A stretch of DNA of 64,000 bases from the NCBI RefSeq assembly GCF_004010155.1, contig NZ_RRYH01000023.1, forward strand, positions 60,382-124,381. Direction: 5' to 3'. Source of the stretch: Solirhodobacter olei. Its GTDB lineage: Bacteria > Pseudomonadota > Alphaproteobacteria > Rhodobacterales > Rhodobacteraceae. Shown one piece after another: positions 46,934 to 55,707 of the stretch. Under the pieces are notes generated by a model. It was not told where the DNA came from. It saw only the letters and a list, made by a program, of their open reading frames with translations, and did no database searches. Each line of letters starts with the position of its first letter. Within the stretch, counting starts at the first letter, position 1. The position numbers and the translations under genes are program-made.

Positions 46934-46966
46934 AACGGCCCGGTCAGCATCCGGGCCGTTTGCTTT
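46934..46966 (+). terminator. Partial terminator after the binding-protein gene
   Basis: AACGGCCCGG-TCAGCAT-CCGGGCCGTT is followed by TGCTTT. A strong stem with a broken U-run suits incomplete termination between the abundant binding protein and the membrane components. Confidence 0.6.
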
Positions 46967-47025
46967 AAGAACAAGGCTCTGCCCGGTATACCGGCGCAAA
47001 AACAAGAGCCACGGGGAGACATGAC

Positions 47026-47808
47026 ATGATCGTCGTCGAAGACTTGCACAAGCATTTCGGCGGGTTCCATGCCGTCGACGGGGCATCCCTGGAGATCGCG
47101 CAGGGCTCGATCACAGGGCTGATCGGACCAAACGGCGCCGGCAAGACCACGCTGTTCAACGTCATCGCCGGGCGCCTGCCGCCCACCTCCGGCCGCGTGC
47201 TGATGGATGGCGAGGACATCACCGGGCTGAGCCCGCACGAGCTGTTCCACAAGGGACTGCTGAGGACCTTCCAAATCGCCCATGAATTCGGCTCCATGAC
47301 GGTTCGCGAGAATCTGATGATGGTGCCGCCAGCCCAGGTCGGCGAGACCATCATGAGCACCTGGTTCCGGCGCGGGGCGATTGCCCAGCAGGAACGCGCA
47401 CTTGCCAAGAAAGCCGACGAGGTCCTTGAATTCCTGACCATTTCCCACCTTGCCGACCAGAAGGCGAGCCAGATCTCCGGCGGCCAGAAGAAGCTGCTGG
47501 AGCTGGGGCGGACGATGATGGTCGACGCCAAGATCGTCTTCCTGGACGAGGTCGGCGCCGGCGTGAACCGGACGCTTCTGAACACGATCGGCGATGCCAT
47601 CGTGCGGCTGAACAAGGAGCGTGGCTACACCTTCTGCGTCATCGAGCATGACATGGATTTCATCGGCCGCCTCTGCGACCCGGTGATCGTGATGGCCGAA
47701 GGCAAGGTGCTGGCCCAGGGCTCCGCGGCGCATATCATGGAGAACGAGGCGGTCATCGAGGCCTATCTCGGCACGGGCCTGAAGAACAAGGTTACTGCCA
47801 ATGGATAG
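47026..47808 (+). CDS. livG: Branched-chain-type ABC transporter ATPase LivG
   Basis: 260 residues. Walker A is GPNGAGKTTLFN, the signature ISGGQKKLLELGR, Walker B KIVFLDEVGAG and the switch histidine in IEHDMDF. The LDEVGAG variant replaces the more usual LDEPAAG but keeps the catalytic glutamate. The start follows GGGGAGAC. It is one of two ATPases, with LivF, driving this HAAT-family importer. Confidence 0.93.
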   Translation: MIVVEDLHKHFGGFHAVDGASLEIAQGSITGLIGPNGAGKTTLFNVIAGRLPPTSGRVLMDGEDITGLSPHELFHKGLLRTFQIAHEFGSMTVRENLMMVPPAQVGETIMSTWFRRGAIAQQERALAKKADEVLEFLTISHLADQKASQISGGQKKLLELGRTMMVDAKIVFLDEVGAGVNRTLLNTIGDAIVRLNKERGYTFCVIEHDMDFIGRLCDPVIVMAEGKVLAQGSAAHIMENEAVIEAYLGTGLKNKVTANG

Positions 47809-47844
47809 GGCGGGCCGGCAGTCAGGCCGGTTGCCTGTTCACGC

Positions 47845-47862
47845 GGCCGGAGGCCTCCGGCC
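47845..47862. repeat. 18-bp palindrome between livG and livF
   Basis: GGCCGGAGGCCTCCGGCC is a perfect palindrome in the 130-base gap, followed by GGGTTGTTTTCAAC. It may be an RNA-stabilising or attenuating stem inside the operon. Confidence 0.45.
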
Positions 47863-47938
47863 GGGTTGTTTTCAACAAGATGAAAGCCGGACGGCCCGCG
47901 CGGACCGCGCGCCGCAACCGGCAACGGGGAGATAGGGT

Positions 47939-48649
47939 ATGGGGGCACCATTCCTGATCGGCGACGCCATGACAGGCGGCTACGGACCGGTCGACATCCT
48001 GCATGACTGCACCGTGGCCGTGGACAAGGGCCAGATCGCGGTGATCGTGGGGCCGAACGGCGCCGGCAAATCGACCGCGATGAAGGCGGTCTTCGGTATG
48101 CTGAAGCTGCGCGGCGGCGCGGTGCGGCTGGACGGCGAGGACATCTCGCGCCTGTCGCCACAGGACCGCGTGGCCAAGGGCATGGCCTTCGTGCCGCAGA
48201 CCTCGAACATCTTCACCTCGATGACGGTGGAAGAAAACCTCGAGATGGGCGCCTTCCTGCGCCGCGACGACATCTCCCACACGATGGAGCAGGTCTTCGA
48301 GCTGTTCCCGATTCTGAAGGAGAAGCGGCGCCAGCCGGCGGGTGAGCTTTCCGGCGGCCAGCGTCAGCAGGTTGCCGTCGGCCGGGCATTGATGACCCAG
48401 CCGAAGGTCCTGATGCTCGACGAACCCACCGCCGGCGTCTCGCCGATCGTGATGGACGAGCTGTTCGACCGGATCATCGAGGTCGCCCGCACCGGTATCT
48501 CGATCCTCATGGTGGAACAGAACGCACGCCAGGCGCTGAACATCGCAGACAAGGGCTATGTCCTTGTCCAGGGCGCCAACCGCTACACCGACACGGGAGA
48601 GGCACTGCTGGCCGACCCCGAAGTCCGCAAGACATTCCTGGGGGGCTGA
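47939..48649 (+). CDS. livF: Branched-chain-type ABC transporter ATPase LivF
   Basis: 236 residues. Walker A is GPNGAGKSTAMKA, the Q-loop region FVPQTSNIF, the signature LSGGQRQQVAVGRAL and Walker B VLMLDEPTAGVSP. The segment MVEQNARQAL is the LivF-specific switch region. It starts within GATAGGGTATG after GGGGAGA. Three bases separate it from livH. Confidence 0.93.
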   Translation: MGAPFLIGDAMTGGYGPVDILHDCTVAVDKGQIAVIVGPNGAGKSTAMKAVFGMLKLRGGAVRLDGEDISRLSPQDRVAKGMAFVPQTSNIFTSMTVEENLEMGAFLRRDDISHTMEQVFELFPILKEKRRQPAGELSGGQRQQVAVGRALMTQPKVLMLDEPTAGVSPIVMDELFDRIIEVARTGISILMVEQNARQALNIADKGYVLVQGANRYTDTGEALLADPEVRKTFLGG

Positions 48650-48652
48650 GCC

Positions 48653-49663
48653 ATGGATTTTCTCAACGCCCTGACGGCTCTTTTCAACTACGTCATCATC
48701 CCGGCCACCTCCTACGGATCGCAGCTCGCGCTCGGCGCGCTCGGGGTGACGCTGATCTACGGGATCCTGCGCTTCTCAAACTTCGCCCATGGCGACACGA
48801 TGGCCTTCGGCACCGCCCTCACGATCCTGGTGACATGGCTCTTCCAGTCCTGGGGGATCACGTTCGGGCCTCTGCCGACGGCGCTGCTTGCCCTGCCCTT
48901 CGGCATCATCGGCACGGCGGCACTGCTGCTGGGGACCGACCGCGTGGTCTACCGCTTCTACCGAAAACAGAAGGCCGCACCGGTGATCCTTGTGATCGTC
49001 TCGATGGGCGTGATGTTCATCATGAACGGCCTGACGCGCTTCATCATCGGCGTGTCCGACCAGAACTTCGCCGACGGCAAGCGCTTCATCATCAACGCGT
49101 TGCAGTACCGCAAGATGACGGGGCTGCAGGAGGGGCTGGCGATCCGGACGACATCGGTCATCACCGTGGTCACCGCGATCATCGTGGTGACGCTTCTGTT
49201 CTGGTTCCTCAACCGCACCCGCACCGGCAAGTCGATGCGGGCCTTCTCGGATAACGAGGATCTGGCGCTTCTTTCCGGCATCAACCCGGAGCGGGTCGTG
49301 ACCGTCACCTGGCTGATCGTGGCCGCGCTCGCCACCATCGCGGGGGTGCTCTACGGGCTCGACAAGTCGTTCTCGCCCTTCACCTACTTCCAGCTTCTGC
49401 TGCCGATCTTCGCCTCCGCCGTGGTCGGCGGGCTCGGCAACCCCCTGGGCGCGATCGCGGGCGGCTTTGTCATCGCCTTCTCCGAGGTGATCTTCACCTA
49501 TGCCTGGAAGAAGGTGCTGGGCTACCTGCTGCCGGCGAGCCTGATGCCGGACGGCCTCGTCCAGCTCCTGGGGACCGATTACAAATACGCGGTCTCCTTC
49601 ACCATCCTCGTCATCGTTCTGCTGTTCCGCCCGACGGGCCTCTTCAAGGGGAAATCGGTATGA
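48653..49663 (+). CDS. livH: Branched-chain-type ABC transporter permease LivH
   Basis: 336 residues, slightly longer than the usual ~300, with eight or more membrane helices. The LivH/LivM core motifs are seen: GSQLALGALGVTLIYGILRFSNFAHGD near the N-terminus, LNRTRTGKSMRAFSDNEDLALLSGIN (coupling loop) and ASAVVGGLGNPLGAIAGGFVIAF. It forms the translocation path with LivM. Its stop overlaps the livM start as ATGA. Confidence 0.93.
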   Translation: MDFLNALTALFNYVIIPATSYGSQLALGALGVTLIYGILRFSNFAHGDTMAFGTALTILVTWLFQSWGITFGPLPTALLALPFGIIGTAALLLGTDRVVYRFYRKQKAAPVILVIVSMGVMFIMNGLTRFIIGVSDQNFADGKRFIINALQYRKMTGLQEGLAIRTTSVITVVTAIIVVTLLFWFLNRTRTGKSMRAFSDNEDLALLSGINPERVVTVTWLIVAALATIAGVLYGLDKSFSPFTYFQLLLPIFASAVVGGLGNPLGAIAGGFVIAFSEVIFTYAWKKVLGYLLPASLMPDGLVQLLGTDYKYAVSFTILVIVLLFRPTGLFKGKSV

Positions 49664-50967
49664 CGCCTTCCATTCGCGCACTCGTCGTCTTTATCGGCGT
49701 CGGACTGGTCTATCTGATCGTCGGCTTCACCCAGAGCTGGGCGCTGGCCGTCACCATCCTCAACGACGGGCTGATCGTGGCCATCATGGCGCTGGGGGTG
49801 AACATGCAATGGGGCTATGCGGGCCTCTTTAACGTCGGCGTGGCCGGGTTCTTCGGGCTCGGCGGCCTCGCGCTGGTGCTGATCACCAACCCGCCGGCGC
49901 CGGGCGCCTGGGCGGCGGGGACGCCGCGGATCCTCGGCTCGCTCCTTTTCGGGGCGGTTGTGATCTGGGGCGCGCTGCGGCTTTACCGCGCGATGGAGCC
50001 GGGACGGAAGCGGGCGCTGTCTATGGGGGCGCTGCTTCTCGTCGGGCTGATCCTGTTCCGGATGGGCTACGACCCGGCGGTGAACTCGGTCGAGGCCGTG
50101 ACGCCGGCCTCCACGGGCAACATCGGCGGCCTCGGCCTGCCTATCCCGGTCTCGTGGCTCCTCGGCGGCGTGCTTGCGGCGGGCGCGGCCTGGGCCATCG
50201 CCAAGACGGCGCTTGGCCTGCGGTCCGACTACCTCGCCATCGCCACTCTGGGGATCGGCCAGATCGTCATCGCAGTGCTGATGAACGAAGACTGGCTGGA
50301 CCGCGGCGTGAAGAACATCATCAACATCGGCCGCTGGCCGGTGCCGCATGAGGTCAACCTGCAGAAGCAGCAGTGGTTCATCCATCTCGCCCAATCCTGG
50401 GGGATAGATGTGCGCACTGCGTCCACCGTCTTTGTCGGCATCTGTTTCGCGGTGGTCTTTACCTGCATCCTGCTGGTGCTGCTGACGCTGGCGGAGCTGT
50501 CGCTGAAGTCGCCCTGGGGCCGGATGATGCGCGCGATCCGCGACAACGAGATCGCGGCCGAGGCCATGGGCAAGGACGTGAAGCGCCGGCACCTGCAGGT
50601 CTTCGTGCTGGGCTCTGCCGTCATCGGCATCGCCGGGGCGCTTTACGTCATGCTCCACGGGCTGATGGCGCCGCAGAGCTACAACGACCCGCTGCGCTAC
50701 ACCTTCCTGATCTGGGCGATGGTGATCCTCGGCGGCTCCGGCAACAACTGGGGTTCGGTTGCGGGGGCGCTCATCGTGATGCTCCTCTGGGACGAGGCCG
50801 AAAGCGTCGGCCCGGCGATCCTGGGCTTCCTCACCTCGCCGCTGCCGGCCGGACTGATCAAGCAACACCTGATCGATAACGCGGTGCAGATGCGTCTGCC
50901 GGTCGTGGGGGCCGTGCTGCTCCTTGTGCTCAGGTTCAGTCCAAAGGGACTGATCCCCGAGAAATAG
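49660..50967 (+). CDS. livM: Branched-chain-type ABC transporter permease LivM
   Basis: 435 residues, longer than LivH, as usual for LivM. NMQWGYAGLFNVGVAGFFGLGGL is the conserved N-terminal helix pair, SPWGRMMRAIRDNEIAAEAMGKDVKRRHL the coupling loop, and MVILGGSGNNWGSVAGALIV the C-terminal helix. An insert of about 100 residues with two extra helices (about 85-165) precedes the second half. It is last in the operon and followed by a strong terminator. Confidence 0.93.
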   Translation: MTPSIRALVVFIGVGLVYLIVGFTQSWALAVTILNDGLIVAIMALGVNMQWGYAGLFNVGVAGFFGLGGLALVLITNPPAPGAWAAGTPRILGSLLFGAVVIWGALRLYRAMEPGRKRALSMGALLLVGLILFRMGYDPAVNSVEAVTPASTGNIGGLGLPIPVSWLLGGVLAAGAAWAIAKTALGLRSDYLAIATLGIGQIVIAVLMNEDWLDRGVKNIINIGRWPVPHEVNLQKQQWFIHLAQSWGIDVRTASTVFVGICFAVVFTCILLVLLTLAELSLKSPWGRMMRAIRDNEIAAEAMGKDVKRRHLQVFVLGSAVIGIAGALYVMLHGLMAPQSYNDPLRYTFLIWAMVILGGSGNNWGSVAGALIVMLLWDEAESVGPAILGFLTSPLPAGLIKQHLIDNAVQMRLPVVGAVLLLVLRFSPKGLIPEK

Positions 50968-50988
50968 GGCCGACCGCCCGAGACGAGC

Positions 50989-51012
50989 AAAGGGGGGCTT
51001 CGGCCCCCCTTT
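50989..51012 (+). terminator. Terminator of the liv operon
   Basis: AAAGGGGGGC-TTCG-GCCCCCCTTT, a 10-bp stem with a stable UUCG tetraloop and short A/T flanks. It serves livM and possibly the convergent small gene ending at 51040. Confidence 0.85.
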
Positions 51013-51039
51013 CGCATGACCGAAGGCCCCTGCCCGGCC

Positions 51040-51552
51040 TCAGCCGCCGGTGGCGAAGATCGGCTGTGCGTCATCCGTGCAGGCGCTCGGCACGGCTTCA
51101 GAGAAGGTCCGCGCGCTCCGGGCGAGGTGTCCGGTCTCGATGAAAAGCGGGCGGAAAGGCGGATCCTGGATGTCCGGCTCTATGAAGCGCGTCCGGTAGC
51201 AGCCGGAGAAGATCCGGCGGCTGCCGTCGGTGCCGACCGCCTCTACCGCGACCGGCACGGTGGCGTAGATGCTGCCCGCCGCGCCGTCGCTTCGAACCTT
51301 GCCGATCTTCACCCGGACCGAGGCGGTCCTGTCATAGCCCTTGGCGAAGGCCTTGTAGTCGCCCACCGGCTTGCGGGCGCCGAAATAGCTCCAGGCCCGG
51401 GCATATTGGTGCAGCGTGATGGCGTTGTAGAGCGAGCGGACCAGCTCTGCCGGCCCCGAGCGGTTGTCGAGATAGGCGGGCGCGGGATCGGCGGCGGCGA
51501 GCGTTGCGGCGGCTGTGAGCGCCGCGGCGATTGACCATGTCTTGCGGATCAT
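51040..51552 (-). CDS. Conserved secreted protein of unknown function
   Basis: 170 residues. A Sec signal (MIRKTWSIAAALTAAATLAAA) is followed by a domain with NTF2-like features: PAELVRSLYNAITLHQYARAWSYFG, then YKAFAKGYDRTASVRVKIGKV and a strand-rich second half with YATVPVAVEAV. Two cysteines (SGCYRT and PSACTDD) could form a disulphide in the periplasm. No function is known. The start follows AGGAGG; it is divergent from the flavoprotein gene by 163 bases. Confidence 0.7.
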   Translation of the reverse strand: MIRKTWSIAAALTAAATLAAADPAPAYLDNRSGPAELVRSLYNAITLHQYARAWSYFGARKPVGDYKAFAKGYDRTASVRVKIGKVRSDGAAGSIYATVPVAVEAVGTDGSRRIFSGCYRTRFIEPDIQDPPFRPLFIETGHLARSARTFSEAVPSACTDDAQPIFATGG

Positions 51553-51715
51553 CTTGCACCTCCTGTGTCCCATCATATGGTGCAGAAAGCGGGCTTGCCC
51601 ATGCCGGCCAGCAGGGGCGGCGAGTTGGGCGCAAGCGACATGAATTGTCGCGCTCTGACATGATCGGCCCCAAGGCCGGGGCCAGTCTGGCGCCAAATCC
51701 GAGGGAGTTTTTTTC

Positions 51716-54139
51716 ATGAAGACCCATGCGCGTGTCGTGGTAATCGGGGGTGGCGTGGTCGGCTGCTCGGTGCTCTATCACCTGACCAAGCTCGGCTGGA
51801 GCGACGTTCTGCTGATCGAGCGGTCGGAGCTGACCTCCGGCTCCACCTGGCACGCGGCGGGCGGGTTCCACACCCTGAACGGCGACACCAACATGGCTGC
51901 GCTGCAGGGCTACACGATCCGGCTTTACAAGGAGCTGGAGAAGATCACCGGCCTGTCCTGCGGGCTGCACCATGTCGGCGGCGTGACGCTGGCCGACAAC
52001 ACCGCCCGCTTCGAGATGCTGAAGGCGGAGCGCGCCAAGCACCGCTACATGGGGCTGGAGACGGAGATCCTCAGCCCCGCCGAGATCGAGAAGCTGACCG
52101 ACGGGCTGGTGGATACCAAGGGCATCCTCGGCGGGCTCTACGACCCGCTGGACGGGCACCTCGACCCCTCGGGGACCACCCATGCCTATGCCAAGGCGGC
52201 GCGGATGGCAGGGGCGGAGATCGTGCTCCACAACCGCGTGCTGGAGACGAAGCCCACCAGCGACGGCTGGGCGGTCGTGACCGAACAGGGCACCGTGACC
52301 TGCGAACACCTGGTCAACGCCGGCGGCCTCTGGGCGCGCGAGGTTGGCGCAATGGCCGGCGTCTACCTGCCGCTTCTGCCGATGGCGCACCAGTACCTCG
52401 TCACCGACGATGTACCGGAAATCATGGACATTCTTGGCTCTGGCCGCGAGTTCCCGCATGTCATGGACCCGGGCGGGGAGTTCTACCTGCGCCAAGAGGG
52501 TCGCGGCCTTTGCATCGGGTTCTACGAGAAGCCCTGCGAGCCGTGGGCGATCGATGGCACGCCCTGGCAGTTCGGGCATGAGCTTCTGCCCGACAACCTC
52601 GACAAGATCGAGGATTCGGTGGCCTTCGCCTATAACCGTGTCCCCGTCCTCGGCCGGTCCGGCGTGAAGCGGGTGATCCACGGGCCCTTCACCTTCGCGC
52701 CCGACGGCAACCCGCTGCTCGGCCCGGTGCCGGGCTTGCGCAACTACTGGTCCGCCTGCGCGGTCATGGCCGGGTTCAGCCAGGGCGGCGGCATGGGGCT
52801 GATGCTCGCGCAATGGATGATCCATGGCGAGACCGAGCGCGACCCGCGCGGCTTTGACGTCTCCCGCTTCGGCAACTGGACGACGCCGGGCTACACCGTC
52901 CCGAAGGTCGTCGAGAACTACCAGATGCGGTTCTCGGTCTCCTATCCCAACGAGGAACGCCCGGCCGCCAGGCCGTTCCGCACCACGCCGATGTACGACA
53001 TCTTCACCGACATGCGGGCCGTCTGGGGCCAGCAATACGGGCTGGAGGTCGTCAACTACCACGCCCTGCCGGGCGAGCCGACCTACGAAACCCCGAGCTT
53101 CCGCCGCTCCAACGCCTGGGAGGCGACCCGGCAGGAGGTGCTGGCGGTGCGTGAGGGCGTCGGCATCAACGAGATACAGAACTTCGGTAAATACCGGGTT
53201 ACCGGCCCCGGCGCCCGCGCCTGGCTTGACCGGATCATGGCAGGGCTGATCCCGAAGCCGGGCCGCCTGGCGCTGACGCCGATGCTCGCGCCCTCGGGCA
53301 AGATCTACGGCGACTTCACCGTCTCCTGCCTGGGCGAAGAGGAATTCCAGGTCACCGCCAGCTACGGCGCCCAGGGCTGGCACATGCGCTGGTTCGAGCT
53401 GAACATGGACGAGGGTGTGCGGGTGGAAAACATCTCCGACCAGCGCACCGGCTTCCAGATTGCCGGCCCAAAAGCCCGCGCACTTCTGGAAAAGGTAACG
53501 CGCGCAGATGTTTCCGCGGCGGCCTTGAAGTTCCTGGACGTGAAACGGATGACCGTGGGCATGGCCGACTGCATCGTTCAGCGCGTCAGCTACACCGGCG
53601 ATCTGGGCTACGAGATCTACTGCGACCACATGAGCCAGCGGCATCTCTGGCATACGCTCTGGGAAGCCGGGAAGGACCTTGGCCTGCGGCCCTTCGGGAT
53701 GCGGGCGATGATGAGCCTGCGGCTTGACCGGTTCTTCGGGTCCTGGGGCCGCGAGTTCTCGCCCGACTACACGCCGGCGGAGACGGGCCTCGACAGATTC
53801 ATCAAGTGGAACAAGCCGGTAGAGTGGATCGGCAAGAAAGCCGCCCTAGCCGAAAAGGCCGCGGGTCCGAAGCGGCGGCTGGCGAGTTTCATCGTCGAGG
53901 CCGACGGCGCCGACGTGGTGGCCTGGGAGCCGATCTGGCTTGACGGCGAGGTGGTGGGCTACTGCACCTCGGGCGGCTATTCGCACTATGCCGGCAAGTC
54001 GGTCGCCATCGGCTTCCTGCCCGAGGGCAAGGCGCGCGAGGGGCTGGAGGTCGAGATCGAGATCCTCGGCGAGCGCCGCCCGGCGCGGCTGGTCACCGAA
54101 CCGCTTTTCGACGCAGACGGCAGCCGGATGCGCGGCTGA
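51716..54139 (+). CDS. FAD-dependent dimethylglycine/sarcosine-dehydrogenase-like protein with GcvT domain
   Basis: 807 residues in the two-part layout of dimethylglycine and sarcosine dehydrogenases. The N-terminal FAD/DAO domain has the Rossmann motif VVVIGGGVVGCSVLYHL and the FAD-histidyl-type stretch SGSTWHAAGGFHTL. The closing motif is near GFSQGGGMGLMLAQWM (about 360). From about 430 to the end lies a GcvT-type tetrahydrofolate-binding domain, with YTGDLGYEIYC and LRLDRFFGSWGREF. It should oxidatively demethylate an N-methyl amino acid, passing the C1 unit to folate. It is not adjacent to other C1 genes; the exact substrate is unknown. Confidence 0.88.
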   Translation: MKTHARVVVIGGGVVGCSVLYHLTKLGWSDVLLIERSELTSGSTWHAAGGFHTLNGDTNMAALQGYTIRLYKELEKITGLSCGLHHVGGVTLADNTARFEMLKAERAKHRYMGLETEILSPAEIEKLTDGLVDTKGILGGLYDPLDGHLDPSGTTHAYAKAARMAGAEIVLHNRVLETKPTSDGWAVVTEQGTVTCEHLVNAGGLWAREVGAMAGVYLPLLPMAHQYLVTDDVPEIMDILGSGREFPHVMDPGGEFYLRQEGRGLCIGFYEKPCEPWAIDGTPWQFGHELLPDNLDKIEDSVAFAYNRVPVLGRSGVKRVIHGPFTFAPDGNPLLGPVPGLRNYWSACAVMAGFSQGGGMGLMLAQWMIHGETERDPRGFDVSRFGNWTTPGYTVPKVVENYQMRFSVSYPNEERPAARPFRTTPMYDIFTDMRAVWGQQYGLEVVNYHALPGEPTYETPSFRRSNAWEATRQEVLAVREGVGINEIQNFGKYRVTGPGARAWLDRIMAGLIPKPGRLALTPMLAPSGKIYGDFTVSCLGEEEFQVTASYGAQGWHMRWFELNMDEGVRVENISDQRTGFQIAGPKARALLEKVTRADVSAAALKFLDVKRMTVGMADCIVQRVSYTGDLGYEIYCDHMSQRHLWHTLWEAGKDLGLRPFGMRAMMSLRLDRFFGSWGREFSPDYTPAETGLDRFIKWNKPVEWIGKKAALAEKAAGPKRRLASFIVEADGADVVAWEPIWLDGEVVGYCTSGGYSHYAGKSVAIGFLPEGKAREGLEVEIEILGERRPARLVTEPLFDADGSRMRG

Positions 54140-54236
54140 CGATCCGGTTAAGGAAGGCTTTCGGGGGCGTCCGCAGGGGCGCCCCTTCTTCGTGCAGGAT
54201 CCGGGCGCAAGGCATTGGCGGGGATCAGAAATCCGG

Positions 54237-54287
54237 TTACCGATTCAGCACAGCTTCAGCACCGCTTTCGCACCGTATTGATTCCGT
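54237..54287 (+). repeat. 11-bp-phased GCACCGT array upstream of trpC
   Basis: Units TTACCGA, GCACAGC, GCACCGC, GCACCGT and ATTCCGT begin at 54237, 54248, 54259, 54270 and 54281, exactly 11 bp apart, with spacers TTCA, TTCA, TTTC and ATTG. The consensus and phasing match the array before iolR, and the orientation toward the downstream gene is the same. The 3' edge is about 138 bases before the trpC ATG. Confidence 0.75.
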
Positions 54288-54424
54288 AAATCGGGACGGT
54301 GCTCCTGCCTGCCACGCAACACCCCCTTCGGACCGGGCCAGTCGCACCAGCATCGCCCCGGCCCGTGTGCCCGCCTCCGCCCAATTCACTTTTCTTTGCC
54401 CGGCGCCCGCGCTACCTCTGGCGC

Positions 54425-55234
54425 ATGAGCACAATTCTCGACCGCATCAAGGCCTACAAGCTTGAAGAGATCGCCGCCGCCAAGGCGGCCGTGCCGCTTG
54501 CCGATCTGGAGGCCCGCGCCCGCGCCCAGAGCGCACCGCGCGGCTTCCGCGCAGCCCTGCAGGAGGCCGGGAGGACCGGCTACGGCCTGATCGCCGAGGT
54601 GAAGAAGGCCTCGCCCTCCAAGGGGCTGATAAGGGCGGATTTCGACCCGCCCGCCCTCGCCCGCGCCTACGAGGAGGGCGGTGCCGCCTGTCTTTCGGTG
54701 CTGACGGACGGGCCGTCGTTCCAGGGTGCGCCGGAATACCTGACCGCCGCGCGGGAGGCGACCATGCTGCCCGCCCTGCGCAAGGACTTCCTTTACGACA
54801 CCTACCAGGTCGCCGAGGCGCGGGCCTGGGGGGCGGATTGCATCCTCCTCATCCTCGCCAGCCTCGACGATGCGCAAGCGGCGGAGCTGGAGGCCGCGGC
54901 GCTCGACTGGGGCATGGACGTTCTGATCGAGGTCCATGACGAGGCGGAACTGGAGCGCGCGGCCCTGCTGCAGTCGGAACTCGTCGGCATCAACAACCGC
55001 AACCTGCACACGTTCGAGACCAGCCTGGACGTGACGCGCACCCTCGCCCGGCTCGCGCCCGCGGGGGCGACGCTGGTCTCCGAAAGCGGTCTTTTCACGC
55101 CGGAGGACCTTGCCGGGCTTGCCCGCTACGGGGTGCGGTCCTTCCTGATCGGCGAAAGCCTGATGCGGCAGGCGGACGTGGCGCTGGCCACGAAGAAGCT
55201 TCTGGCCGACCCGCTGACAGCCGGGGGGATCTGA
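54425..55234 (+). CDS. trpC: Indole-3-glycerol phosphate synthase
   Basis: 269 residues, a TIM-barrel enzyme of tryptophan synthesis. It closes the indole ring of carboxyphenylaminodeoxyribulose phosphate. Catalytic lysines are in [13 protein letters not shown] and ALRKDFLYD, the glutamate in [12 protein letters not shown], and the phosphate loop in [11 protein letters not shown]. It is a stand-alone monofunctional form, not fused to TrpF. It overlaps moaC as TGATG, a trpC-moaC-moeA order common in Rhodobacteraceae. Confidence 0.96.
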   Translation: MSTILDRIKAYKLEEIAAAKAAVPLADLEARARAQSAPRGFRAALQEAGRTGYGLIAEVKKASPSKGLIRADFDPPALARAYEEGGAACLSVLTDGPSFQGAPEYLTAAREATMLPALRKDFLYDTYQVAEARAWGADCILLILASLDDAQAAELEAAALDWGMDVLIEVHDEAELERAALLQSELVGINNRNLHTFETSLDVTRTLARLAPAGATLVSESGLFTPEDLAGLARYGVRSFLIGESLMRQADVALATKKLLADPLTAGGI

Positions 55235-55707
55235 TGGCTCTGACGCATTTCGATGCCGAGGGCCGCGCGCATATGGTCGACGTCTCCGACAAGGCGGTGA
55301 CGGACCGCGTGGCGGTGGCAGAGGGCCAGGTGCGGATGACGGCAGAGACGCTGGCGCATGTGACCGCGGGCACCGCGAAGAAGGGCGACGTTCTGGGTGT
55401 CGCGCGCATCGCCGGGATCATGGCGGCGAAGAAGACATCGGACCTGATCCCGCTGTGCCATCCCCTGCCCGTCACCCGCGTCGCGCTGGATCTGGAGCCT
55501 GACGAGAGCCTTCCCGGCGTGCGGATCCGCGCGACCGTCAAGACCTCTGGCCAGACCGGGGTGGAGATGGAGGCGCTGACCGCGGTCAGCGTGGCGGCGC
55601 TGACGGTCTATGACATGCTGAAGGCCGTCGAGAAGGGGATGGAGATCGAGGCCATCCGCCTTGTGATGAAAGAGGGCGGCAAGTCGGGCCGCTTCGAACG
55701 CACATGA
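55234..55707 (+). CDS. moaC: Cyclic pyranopterin monophosphate synthase
   Basis: 157 residues. It completes cPMP formation from the MoaA product. The signature stretches [37 protein letters not shown] and [24 protein letters not shown] contain the catalytic Lys/His/Asp set. It is coupled to trpC upstream and to moeA downstream (ATGA overlap). Confidence 0.96.
   Translation: MALTHFDAEGRAHMVDVSDKAVTDRVAVAEGQVRMTAETLAHVTAGTAKKGDVLGVARIAGIMAAKKTSDLIPLCHPLPVTRVALDLEPDESLPGVRIRATVKTSGQTGVEMEALTAVSVAALTVYDMLKAVEKGMEIEAIRLVMKEGGKSGRFERT

Noticed and set aside
45725..50967. Naming the importer a proven leucine transporter
   Set aside because: The fold is LivJHMGF-type, but that family also carries amides, urea and other amino acids; ligand specificity cannot be read by eye.
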